Source of the DNA: Anaeramoeba flamelloides
Taxonomy: Eukaryota > Metamonada > Anaeramoebidae
DNA length: 64,000 bases
Assembly (NCBI GenBank): GCA_027625915.1
Contig: JANTQA010000012.1
Coordinates: 8,764,501 to 8,828,500, forward strand
Direction of reading: 5' to 3'
Both the position numbers and the translations under genes were made by a program. Positions within the stretch are counted from its first letter, which is position 1. Each line of letters opens with the position of its first letter. The notes under the pieces were generated by a model. It saw only the letters and a program-made list of their open reading frames with translations, did no database searches and was not told the origin of the DNA. Shown one piece after another: positions 45,601 to 57,487 of the stretch.

Positions 45601-48600
45601 TAGAGTAACTTTGAAACTTAATTCCTCGTTAATTTCATCATTCGAAAAAAGGGTTTCCTTGGGGATGGTAAAATTAATTTTTTCATCGATGTCAAAATAC
45701 CTATCTTCAATTGCGTTTAATAAAACTAGCGGCTCATTTACAATTTCAATATTAAAAGTGTTCTTAATTTCATAACAAGAATCCTTACCGATTAAATCAA
45801 TTTGGTAATTATCCCCACAGCTATCGGCAGTGCCATTAAATTTGAATTCATCAGGATAGAAATTTAGCCAACCGGGCAAGGAGTCACCATTGGATAGCAG
45901 AGCTTCATAGGTCAAAGTTTCGATACTTTGATCTTCAGTATTCGTAAAGGTATCTTCTGGATAATTAATATCAATCGAATCGCCACCTTGATAAGTTTGG
46001 TCTTCGAGTTGGTCTTTTATAATCGGAGGTTCATTCGTAATGTTTAAATAAAATAATTGGCTTTCACTAGAGCAACTATCTTCGCCTGATAACTTGATTA
46101 ACAAATTCTGTTGGCAACCCATTGGCGTTGTACCATTGAAAATCAGATTTTGTGAATCAAAATTTAGCCAATCTGGCAAATCCTGATCGCCATTATATAA
46201 TTTGGCACCATATTGTAAATCTTCGTGAATTTCTTCATTACTAAAGGAATTGTCGCTAATTTGAAATTGGAAGTCAACCCCAATGGAATACTTATAACTC
46301 TCGAGAGTTTGGTTGATCGTTGGCTTGGTATTTAATTTAGTAAATTTAAAAGAATCGATAATATTGGAGCAATTATCAGAAATTATTAATTTAATGTCGA
46401 ATTCTTCTTGGCACCCAAATGCCATCGTGCCATTAAATTTTCTTTCACTGGGATTAAATTTTAGCCAATCGGGCAGTGGGTCATCATTCGTTAGTGTTGC
46501 CTCATAGTAAATGTTTTCAAATTGGTCCTCGTTAAGGAAGGTATCCTCATCAAAAATGTATTCAAAGTATTCACCAATGACGGATTGTTGATCTGTTAAT
46601 GATTTATTTTTGCTAATAGGGTTATTATTAATGGTAAAATAAAAACTTGTTTCCAATTGGGTACAGTTATCCTGTGCAATTAATTTGATTTCCCATATGT
46701 CACCACATTGTAATGGCGCTTGGCCATGAAATTTTCTTTCGCTGGGATTAAATTTTAGCCAATCGGGCAGTGGGTCATCATTCGTTAGTGTTGCCTCATA
46801 GTAAATGTCTTCAAATTGGTCCTCGTTAAGGAAGGTACCCTCACGAAAAATGTATTCAAAGGCCTCTCCGACCTCAGATTGTTGGTTACTTAAATCCATT
46901 TGTTGTTCTAATTTAGAATTAGTAATTTCAATAGTAAATTGATCTTGGATTGAATTACAACTATCACTCACGGTAATTAAAATTTCTGTATCAAATGAGC
47001 ACTGTAATGGCGCTTGGCCAAAAAACGAAATTTCATCGTAATCATTGATCACATATTGAACCCATTCTGGTAAGGGGTCGCCATTATATAGGGTAATTTG
47101 ATAAGTGGTCTCTTCATCGGCATCGTGGTTAATGAATGTGCCATTTGCAATAAGGAAATTGAAAGTTTCGTTGACTTGATATTGATATTGATCTGGAATG
47201 CTCTTGTTCTGATAAAGTTGATTATTATTAATTGTAAATTTAAATTCGTCATAGCCCCAATCGCAATTGTCACTTGCATTTAAGAAAATATTTAGGACAA
47301 AGCCACAGCCGTCTGGGGTTTTGCCAGAAAACTTTCTTTCGAGCGGATCAAAGTTCAGCCAATCTGGTAGCGGCTCGCCATTGGACAATTTTGCATCGTA
47401 GGTTAATTCTTGTTTGGAACTTTCATTATTCTGGAAAGTGTCATTTGGGAAAACGAATACAATGTCTATGTTCTGTTCAAAGGTTTGATCGCCAATTGGG
47501 TTTATTAGCATTGGTGGATCGTTTTGGATTTCCAATTCAAATTCGTCATAAATGGAATAGCAACTGTCGGAGCAATTCACTGTAATGTATAGTATCTCGG
47601 CACAATCTGGCGAATGGCCAACAAACCTTCTTTCCAGGGGATCAAATGCCAGCCAATCTGGTAGCGACTCGCCATTCGATAATTTTGCATCGTAACTCAA
47701 GTCATCGTCATCTGCGGTATCATTACTGCTAATAAAGGCATCCTCGGGGAAGGTGAAGTCTATGATTTCATCAAATAAAATGGTCCTATCTTCAAGGGGG
47801 GTTTTTAACAGTGGGGGGTCTTGTCCAATTTGGATTATAAAAATTTCATTTACAATTGAACAGGAATCTGTTGCGTTCAATTCGATTTGCAAAATTAGCC
47901 CGCAGATGTCCGGCGCTGATCCGCTATATTTCCTTTCATCGGGATCAAAGGTTATCCAATCGGGCAGGTTTTCGCCATTGGACAATTTTGATGTGTAGAC
48001 CAAAGTTTCATCGAGGTCGTTGTTAATAAAGAGCCCAAGGGGGAAGACGTATTCGAAGGTTGCATTTCTCTCGAATTTCAATTTGCCAATGGATCCGTTT
48101 TTGATTGGCGGTTCATTGATAACATCTAGCATAAAGCTAGTGTTTGTAGTTGCACAGCTGTCATTGACTAAAATTACGATTTCGTATTCAATGGAGCATC
48201 CCTCTGGGCTATTCCCATTAAATTTCCGTTCATCTGGATCAAATGCTAGCCAATCGGGCAAGTCTTCACCATTAATTAATTCTGATGAGTAATCCAATGT
48301 TTCAAAGTACTCTTCATTGAGAAACAAATTTTCTGGAAAGATGTATTCAAAATATTCACCATTGATTACCTGTTGACGATCTATTGTTTCATTCGCATTC
48401 AGTAATGGTGCCTCGTTCAAGATTTTGAAATTGAAAATGTCAAAGATCGTAAAGCAACTATCGTTAATTATTACTTTGATGTCAAAGTCTTTGGCACATA
48501 TTTCTGGGATTGTGCCAGAGAATTCTCTGCCATCAGAATCAAAGTTTAACCAACTCGGAAGCGGCTGTTCGCCTCCTTCATCATCCGTGGTGACTGCATT

Positions 48601-51600
48601 AAAATCTAGTTGCTCCTGTGTTTCATAATTTTCGATACTTGGCTCTGGGATGGTATATTCAAAGTATTGCCCAGCTTCAAATTCCTGATCGGCGAGTGGG
48701 ACCCTAACAATTGGCTCTGTGTTATTAACTGTAAAGGTGAAATTGGAATATTCTGTGTAGCAAGTGTCTTGGACCCTAAGAGAGAAATACCAATCCCTCG
48801 TGCAGCCTTCATGGGTCTCACCAAAAAAAAATAATCTATTATCATTAAAGAAAATCCAGTCTGGTGATGGATCCCCGTTTTGCTGGAAAAATTCGTAATC
48901 TAAGATTTCGTGTCTGTCGATATCACTATAAAGATATTGGATCTCAAAAAAGAAACTTGTCGAAATTTCATAAAATTTATCTTGCAAGTCATAAGTTGTG
49001 CTTGGTGGCTCATTTGTGATTTCGATATTGAAAATGGTATGTGCAGAAAAGCAGGAATCACTCGCGGTAACATTAATTTGATAAATGATTGGACAGCCAA
49101 AGGGCGCCTCACCAGAAAATTTTCTTTCATCTGGATCAAATGCTAGCCAATCGGGCAAGGGCTCGTCATTAATTAACTGTGCTTGATAGGTTAGGTCTTC
49201 ATTTTCTTCCACATTGATGAAAGTGTTTTCGGGGATGACAAAGGACATCAGATCTCCTACTTGGAAGCTCCTATACGGAATTGGGTTAATATTAATCGGG
49301 CTTTCATTTTGGATTTCAAACAAAAAGGGGCTCTCAGCTCGGTGGTCTTCGTCTGCACAGGAATCTGTTGCGATTAAGGCGAGTTGGTGGGTTTCTGGGC
49401 ATTGCTTAGGGATGGTTCCATTCATTTTGACTTGGTCGGGGTAAAAATTTAACCAACTTGGTAAATCCTGATATTGGTTTGTATCTTCGTCATATAATTT
49501 TAATTGATAAGTTAACGTTTCAAGATTCACATCTTCTTGATTGGAAAATAAATCTTCAGGGAAGGCATATTGGAAATCTTCGCCAATGTAATAACTGAAT
49601 TTTGAGATACTCTTTAAGTTGGTGGGTGCCTGGTTGATGACGTCCATTTCAAATAGATCCGTTATTGTGTAGCAACTGTCATTGATTTGCATTTTCACAT
49701 TTAAATTAATTGAACAGCCAATTGGTGCATTACCTTGAAATTTTAAGATTTTTTCGCTTTCATCATAATTGAATGCAATCCATTCCGGTAGAGGATCCCC
49801 ATTAATTAAGGACACAGTATAATCCAATTGTTCATTCTTGTCTATGTGGGAAATGTAATCTTGCTCATCGATTTGGAAATTTATTGTTTCCCCAATGGAA
49901 TAGTCTCGATCGCCGATTGGGCTTAGTAGTGTTATTGCGTTATTATAAACAGTGAATTTAAATTGCGCAATGGATTTTTCTTCGTCATCGGCATCCCCAT
50001 CACTACTATCATTCGTTTGGCAATAATTGTATAGAATTGTTATGTTTATGATGTATTCATTGTCGATTTGGCATCCATCTGGCGTGACCCCAGAAAAGGT
50101 TCCCTCGGATTGATCGAAATTTAGCCATTGAGGCAAAGGATCGCCATTACTGAGAATTGCCTGATAGGTAAGATTGCTAATTAATTCTGTGTTATTAAAG
50201 GTATCGTCTGGGATATTAAAACTAAACTCTGTTGAAACATTATAGTTTTGATCTGGTGGGTCATTGAGCACCTTTGGGTCAATGTATTCAAAGGTCCAAG
50301 TAAAATTAGTCATGGCGTTTTCATTGGTACTACACTCGTCTGTGGCGATCACCTTGATTTGTAATTGCAAATCGCATTGATTTGGGCTGACGCCATAAAA
50401 CTTCCTTCCATTGGAATCAAAATTTATCCAATCCGGTAGCGGATCGCCATTGATTAATTGTGCTTGGTAAGTCAATTTTTCAATGTCCTCATCGTTGGCA
50501 AAGGTATCTTGATCGAAAATGAATTCAAATTCTTGATTAATGGGATAGTATTGATCCTCAATGGTCTTGTTCAAATAGGGATCATTATTTGTAATGGTTA
50601 AATTAAAAATTTGACTTTGGGCTGTGTTGGACTCACAGGTGTCATTTACAGCAACTAAAATGGGGTAGGTTCTCCTACATTTCTCGGTGACCAAGCCAAC
50701 AAATTTTTTTTCATTAGACAGCCAGTTGAGCCAATCTGGCCATTCGTATTCGTCATTATAAATACTCACGGAATAAACCAATTCTTCATTTTTTTCGTTG
50801 TTTGCAAAGCTGTCTGGTGGTAAATAGTAATCGAGCAAGTTCCCCATTGCAATTCGATATTCGGGGATGCTTTCATTAATGTCGACTTCCCTGTTCTCTA
50901 CTTGTAAATAAAATTCATCGTAAATCTTATTACTGCAGCATTCGGCTATTACTTTGACATTCAAATCGTCGGAGCACCCAACCGGGGTGCCATGAAATGT
51001 CCTATTGTCTGAATCTGAATTAAATTCCAGCCAGTCGGGTAAATCTTCGTTATCTGATAATTGGGATTGGTAAGTAATTATTTCGTCAGAGCAGGTAAAG
51101 CTGTCAAATGGTATTTGATAGCTGAACTGATCATAAGCCGATTTGCCGTATTGATCTGCCAATGGTATGTTTAAGACCGGGTAGGACAAAGAAATATTAT
51201 AGAGCGAATAAAAGACCCCCTCGTTGTCAGCCGTTGAGGAAGAGCCAAACCATAAATAAAAAACTAGATTGTCTGCGTCCGAATACAGCGTTACTGGATC
51301 GGCCTCTGATTTAAATTCAGAATTCGAGATCAAAAACTCTTCTCCAATGATCTGTTGCTCCTTGTTATACATTACCGAATAAATGGAATTGTCGATCTGC
51401 TCTCGATCGTCGTCCCAGACGATCAAAAACCCGCCGTCATAAATGCCCGTGACACTTGGGGTGATTTGGTTGTCACGCAAGCCATCAATTTGCTCAACAA
51501 AGCTTGACTCTTCTTTGCCGTCAATTTTGCTTCCGTCATTGCTTATTATTATGTACCACAAATCCATTTGGTTCAAATTTTGGAAGGAACTCCAAACCAC

Positions 51601-52445
51601 GACATATTGCATTTCTTCGTTTAGTAATGGAGAAATGTCAATTTCAAATTGCGCTTGGAGTTTGCTTGGAGTCAATTCAAAATTGTCTCCGTTTGTTGAA
51701 GCGTCTCCTCCATTAAATAATTGCCCAAATATTTTGGAGTAGCCAAGTCTCCAGTCCTCCCAAAAGACAACAAACGATGAAAGGGAGTCATCCAGGTGAC
51801 TAGAAAGCTTGGCGTTCCTTCGAATTTCTTGGATGCTTTGGTCGTTAACGATGAAATTTTCACCGACTGTGACACCACTCGAGTCAAAGACCTGCCCATA
51901 GATGTCGCTGTATTTGTCGTCGTTTCGAAAGTCAGTCCAAATAATCGCCCATCCGCCGTTGTTTAGCCCCTGGATGTCAGGGCTGGAATGGTAGCCATTT
52001 GCATCGTCATTGGCAATCGTCTCGCCAATAAGGATCTCTCCGCTCTGCGAAAACCTTTGGAAGGCAATATCCTGAGAATTGCTTTGATTCACAACATATG
52101 CAACAACCCACCCGCCGTCAACTAGCTGGCCCAATTTCGAGCAGCAGCTTTCTTTGGACAGCGAAAGATTGAAATCCATGATGTCGCCACCCGTTCCATC
52201 AAGACCTAGTGCCGTACCCACAGTGGAATACCTTTGGCCATAGATCATGTCTCCATCGCGGTTGTCATCCCAAGAGACAACCCAGTCGCCAGAATTTATT
52301 AATTGTGTTACACTAGGACTTTTTTGAATTGGATCCGTCGTGCTGCTAACAACATTAGGCCCTTCAATTAATTCAGGCTCACATCTGAGTTGAACTGTTT
52401 TTGGTTTTTGTTTTTGGTTGTTTTGGTTTTTTTTTGATTAATTTT

Positions 52446-52484
<39 letters not shown>

Positions 52485-52738
52485 AATAAAAAGGGTTTTT
52501 TTATAATTTCGGTTGGGGTTTGAATGAAGAGTATTATTTTTTTTTTTGGGATTTTGTGTTTAGAATTAATCAAGTTTTGTTCGATTGTTTTTCTTTTTCT
52601 AAAATCTGAAGGAAAGTTTTTAATAAAGTGACACAAAAAAAAAAAAAAAAAAGGAATAAGATCAATAATACCTAATGAAAAAAGAAAGAAAGCCAAGAAA
52701 AGTAATTCTAATCCAACACTTCGCAGATTTTTCTTCAT
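42664..52738 (-). CDS. Giant surface protein: signal peptide, GGW-repeat region, about 27 CADG repeats, one TM, acidic tail
   Basis: Exon 1 is 52738-52672 (MKKNLRSVGLELLFLAFFLF, then SL: a signal peptide). A 277-bp intron (GTATTA to AAACAG, with a 35-bp T tract) leads to exon 2, 52394-42664, one uninterrupted frame of 3242 codons. The product is 3265 aa. Residues about 24-425 hold repeats of the type GGWVVSWDDNRDGDMIYGQR, propeller-like. From about 428 to 3160 run about 27 modules of roughly 100 aa, core NGDPLPDWLNFDPDERKFSG followed by GC and DSC: the dystroglycan-type cadherin-like (CADG) or He_PIG Ig-like fold. Nearly every module keeps two cysteines, probably a disulphide. A single span (LSLIIPFAILSLCIILSMIL) precedes basic KNKRK and an acidic Ser/Asp tail (SDSDSDSDKSS, casein-kinase-2-like). 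Probable adhesin or receptor at the cell surface. Ligand unknown. Confidence 0.92.
46436..46890 (-). repeat. Recently duplicated CADG module pair inside the giant gene
   Basis: The stretches at about 46436-46592 and 46730-46886 are nearly identical over about 155 bp and lie 294 bp (98 codons) apart. Both encode the core NDDPLPDWLKFNPSERKF, which no other module has. This indicates unequal crossing-over or gene conversion adding or homogenising modules. Confidence 0.85.
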
Positions 52739-54671
52739 AAAAGTTGAACTTTGAAAGAAAATAAAGCTAAAGGATAAGAAAAAATAAATTTTTACAAGAT
52801 TATGTAGATTTTCATTATTTTATGAATGAGAAATTGATTCAAGAATAGAGAAAAGAATTAAAAGTCTTTATTTTTGAATTCCTTTTAAAAGGTATAAATC
52901 TTTCGATTTTTTTGTTTTTTTAACAAATCTCAAGAAATTATTAGATATTTAGTTATTTCAGTTGTTGCAAAATTTTATTTGATTTTGTGGTAATTTGTGA
53001 TTAAGTATTTTGAATGTCTTTGATAATTTGGATTAACTTTGCTCAAATTCAAACCATTTTTTTTTTCAAAGTTTAGATCTTTTATTCACATTTTTTTACA
53101 AATAATTAAATACATTTGACAAAATTCATTTTTTTAAAATAAAAAAGCATATTTTTTTGAATTTACTGAGAAACTCCCTTTCGAAAAGAACTTTTTTCAC
53201 AAACAAAAACTTTCAAGAGTAAGATGAATTACTGTTAATTGTAAAATAAAAAGATCAATGTTTTCAATCAACTTTTCAACATAATCACCTATCAAGAATT
53301 AAAACAAAATCAGCAACATAGCTCCCATTTCTTAAAAGACATAAAATCATAATTTAAACTGATTTTTGGAATTACAAAATTGAAATTTTCTATGAAAATA
53401 ATAAGCTGTTGTTTCGGAAAGCTGAAAGAAAATTATGTTACATTTATTTTGCACTAAATAGAACAAATGAAATTTTTTCTTTATTTTCTAAATTAGAAAT
53501 TCATTTTTGGTATTTGAGTTGAAAAAAGTTTTAAATTGTAGAAACCTAACCTAATAACGTCAAGAAAAATGATACACACTTTTACAATTTATATTTTTTA
53601 AAATTCAATAACTTCTCTCCCTATTCAATCATTTTTAAGAAGGTTTTCAAAATCATCTTCTTTTTATCCTTTCTTGAAATTTAAATGACTAAAAAACTTC
53701 TATATAAAAAACAAGTTTAAAATTAGAGAAAAGGGAAATTGAGTAAACCAAGATGCAACTATATTTGAATTTGTCTGTAAATAATAATGGATATTGGTAC
53801 AATCGAATTTGGGCATATAATACAATAACCGTTCATTTATATTGTTTAAGGGATTATAAACACTATAAAACCCCTGGAAATAAATACGTTATTGTTTATT
53901 AAATATAATTATTTACGATGAAGAATCAAAGCACTAAAAGAATTCTACGAATAGAACCCAAAAGCTCATCACTGATTTGATTTCAGTTTTTTTGGATCTT
54001 TTATTCATTGAATAAACTATTTTTTTGGCAAACAATATTGTATTTTTTTAAAGAATTTGTATTTTATTTTTGGTTCTTTTGAAATTTCTCACTTACAATA
54101 GTCTTATAAATTAAAGTAGTATTGAAAGATGTTTAGAGTATTAAATTTCAATAATAATTAAGAGAAAAATATTAATTTCTCACTAGATAACCAAAAATAT
54201 AATGGTGCCATATCTTCTTTGAATTATTATTAAGGAAGGAATATGAGATTTTAGGCATTAATGATCAAAAAATAAAAACCTCAAAAAACCCTATTTTTTT
54301 CAACAATAATTTATTTTAATATCTGTATAAAATAACTTATAGACCTTATATAAGATTAAATTTTGGTATTGGTATTGTTTAATATAATAATTAATTTGAT
54401 TTACCCACCATTAAATCCTAGATTATTCAAAAAATTATAATAAAAAGAAAAATGAAATTTCACTTATATTTATTATTAAAAATTCAAAGACCACACTATT
54501 TTAAAAAAAAACACACAATTAAACAGTAATTTTGAGGATTTTATTTTTTTTTGATAGATATAAAACCTTTAAGGAAATGTGATCTTAAATCCTTCAAATT
54601 ATATTTTTCATATTGATTTGAAGAATATTTAGCAAATATTTGATTTCTAATTTTATCTACAGATATTATTT
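52739..54671. other. Intergenic, no convincing gene
   Basis: Upstream DNA of the giant gene, presumably holding its promoter. A 49-codon plus frame at 53753-53902 (MQLYLNLSVNNNGYWYNRIW) has no domain and could be chance. Confidence 0.45.
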
Positions 54672-54875
54672 AGTCAGTTTCACTTTTACTTTTAAGGAAC
54701 ACAAACTTATAACTAAATTTAAAATCCAAAAAAATATCAAATTAAGGCACACTTTTTGCATTTTTTTCTATCACAAATTATTTTACTAGAATTTGAATTT
54801 TGTTCCTTAATTTTAGATTTTTTTTTTTGTCTTAAATTTCGTTCAAAGTTTGTGTCTTTAAAGTGGAGCTGGTTG
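54672..54875. mobile_element. Hairpin MITE family A, copy 4 (204 bp, worn)
   Basis: Starts AGTCAGTTTCACTTTTACTT and ends, in reverse complement, CAACCAGCTCCACTTTAAAG, before TA. The arms are clearly less alike than in copies 1 and 2. Confidence 0.75.
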
Positions 54876-57487
54876 TATGATACAAACTATTTTGGACAAC
54901 TATATATATTCTTGATTTTCGGGATTCTACTTTTTAAAAATTAGTTTCAGTTTCTATGGAAATTATTTCTATATTTTTATATTGTTGATTCCAGACATTT
55001 TAGAATAAAATAGCCCTTCATACAAGTTCAAAACTATTTAGGTTTGTAAACCCCAATTACAATAAACCAGTTTCTTTTTGACTTTTCCTCTTCTTCTTTC
55101 TTTTTTTTTTTGTGAATTATAAGGAGTAACATAATAATAAATCTCGTTTTATTGTTACATTTTATAAGAATATTGATGTTTTCCAAGATAATTCTTTCCA
55201 ATTCCAATTAAGAACAATATTTTAATGCTAAATAATTAGCCATTTAGTTTAAATTTTTTATTATATAGTATTAACAATGTTAAATGTAAAACGATTTTAA
55301 AAGTTTTTATCATTTATGAAAACTAGGATAAATGCTTTAATTAGTTTTCACTTCTATTGATTCATTATTTTGTTAAATTTAATAATGTTGGAAATCACTT
55401 AAAAGTATCAAATTATATATAGATATATTCGAAGTATAAGACCTTTGTTAGATTAAAAATATTTAACCAATGTGGAACTTTTTAGATAATTGGATGGGTT
55501 GAAATTTTGGTACAGATTCAAATTTATTTACATAAATCAAAAATTATCAAATGTACACATAACCCAAATTATCTTTAACTTTCAACATTTTTTTTTTGAT
55601 ATGTGTTTTTTTTTACTAAATATTCATAAAAATTTATTTTTTTTTAGTTTTACTTTTTATTATGTTCCATTATTATTTACAAAGTTACCATACTTGGAGA
55701 TAATTGAGTAATTATTTGGTATTGTATATTATTTTATTTTACTGTTCAACCTTTCCTATTATTAACAATATTTGATTGCGTGTATTAATTTGTGTGTATA
55801 TTGTGTGTGGTTATTCTTTCAGTAATATGAAGTGGATCCTTGGGGTGAAGGTTATGATTGGCAGATTATCTTCATAATAAATTCGTGTTATCCCGATAGT
55901 ATAATAGAAACAGCATCACTCTTGAGGTAGAAACTTGGAAATGAAATGAAGTAAAAAAAAATTTGATTAAATTACAATAATTCAGATTATTGTGAAAAAA
56001 TAATTCTCAAAAAAATATATATTAATTAGAAATTTTTTTTTTTACACAAACTTTTATTTAACATTTAGGCTTTAATATCTTACTGGTGTTATTTCTTTAT
56101 GAATTATCTTATTAATGGTCTTGGGTGGATTTGCGTGCTGTTTTAACTTAAAATTGTATTTGGAACTATTTAATTCTTTTAAATATATCAAATGTAACTA
56201 CCAAGTCATGTTTTTTTTTTGTTTTTTTTTTCTTTACACTTTTCCAAAAGTTTTGAGAGATTTTTTTTCCAAATTCCAACTTTCAAATTCCTTTTTCAGT
56301 TCAAAATGTAATTACTCAAAGTATTTTAAAGATTACTCGTTTTTTTTATTGGTAAATTTCAAAAATCAACCTTTGGAACCATATTTTAATACAAAACACA
56401 ATAACAAATAAATACACAGTACCAAATATGCTGGCATTTGAACAATTAAATAATCAATCAGAAGTTAGATATCATCAACTAATTTCATCTCGAGTTTTTT
56501 ATTTAAAAGAACTCAACTTTAACCCATTATCAACCCTTCAAAAAATTTTTTTAATTTCCTGTAGCGGATTATAAAATTCGAAAAAAAAGAAATAAAAACC
56601 AAAAAAAAAAAATCAAAATTAACTTCAAATTGAAGACAATTGTAATATTACAGTTCTTTGATCTATGTAAACCGTATAAAGTTTGGAATTCTAGTCTCAC
56701 TTCTTCAAAAAAGTCTCAAAATTTCAATGAAGATAATTAATCGATTTTTACAATATAATATTAAAAATCAATCACAACTTTTCTTCCCTGAAAAAGATCA
56801 AAGACCATTAAGTTAAAGAATATTCATATCTTTAATTTCTATAACGCTGCCCTAATAACCAAATTGTATACTTATTAAATCCAATAAATGGATAATAATA
56901 CTTTTGGATATTTAAATCATTTTGTCAGGATTTAGTTTAATAATGAAATTTTAAAATAAATTTAACCCTCTTTTTTTATTAATTCCCTTTCTGAATTTTT
57001 GTTGAGTATTAAATAATAAAAGTTGAAAAAACGAAAAAATCTTCAATAAACAATCAAAAATTAAAATCTTCACTCAAATTAAATATACTCTTCGTTATTG
57101 AAATTATGAGTTAAAATTAACTTTTTTTGAAATAGGAATTTAATAGTATTAAAATTTTCAAGATAGCAATAAAACAGCTGTAAATCAAATCCCAAATACT
57201 AAATAATAATAGTATATATGATTTTGTTAAAATTATAAACAAAAAAACAAACAAAAAAATTTTAAATTTTTGTTATCAAAGTTAATAAGACAATTTCTTT
57301 TTATTATTTTTCAAAATAACAAAAAAATTCTTCAAATAATAAAAAAAAAATAAAACTATAAAAAGTAAAATATAAAAATTAAAATAATATGTATATATTA
57401 AGAAATCAAATATTTTGTTTAATATTAAAAAAAATCTTTTATTTTATATTTTTTTTGATTTTTAAAAATCATAATGAGTAAATTTTT
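54876..57487. other. Intergenic, no gene seen
   Basis: AT-rich. The frame at 56115-56411 is dominated by poly-T-encoded Phe and has no domain; not accepted. The 3' region of Ras begins at its right edge. Confidence 0.45.

Noticed and set aside
47274-47585. 103-codon plus-strand frame inside the giant gene
   Set aside because: Antisense shadow of CADG modules; composition mirrors the minus-strand frame.
52379-52738. 119-codon frame starting with the signal peptide and running into poly-Lys
   Set aside because: Only its first 22 codons are exon 1; the remainder is the T-rich intron read in frame. The splice at 52672/52394 connects to the giant ORF.
53753-53902. 49-codon plus-strand ORF
   Set aside because: The length is within chance expectation for this composition, with no domain and no partner exon.
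56115-56411. 98-codon frame with many Phe codons
   Set aside because: Driven by poly-T runs; no domain and no splice or start context.
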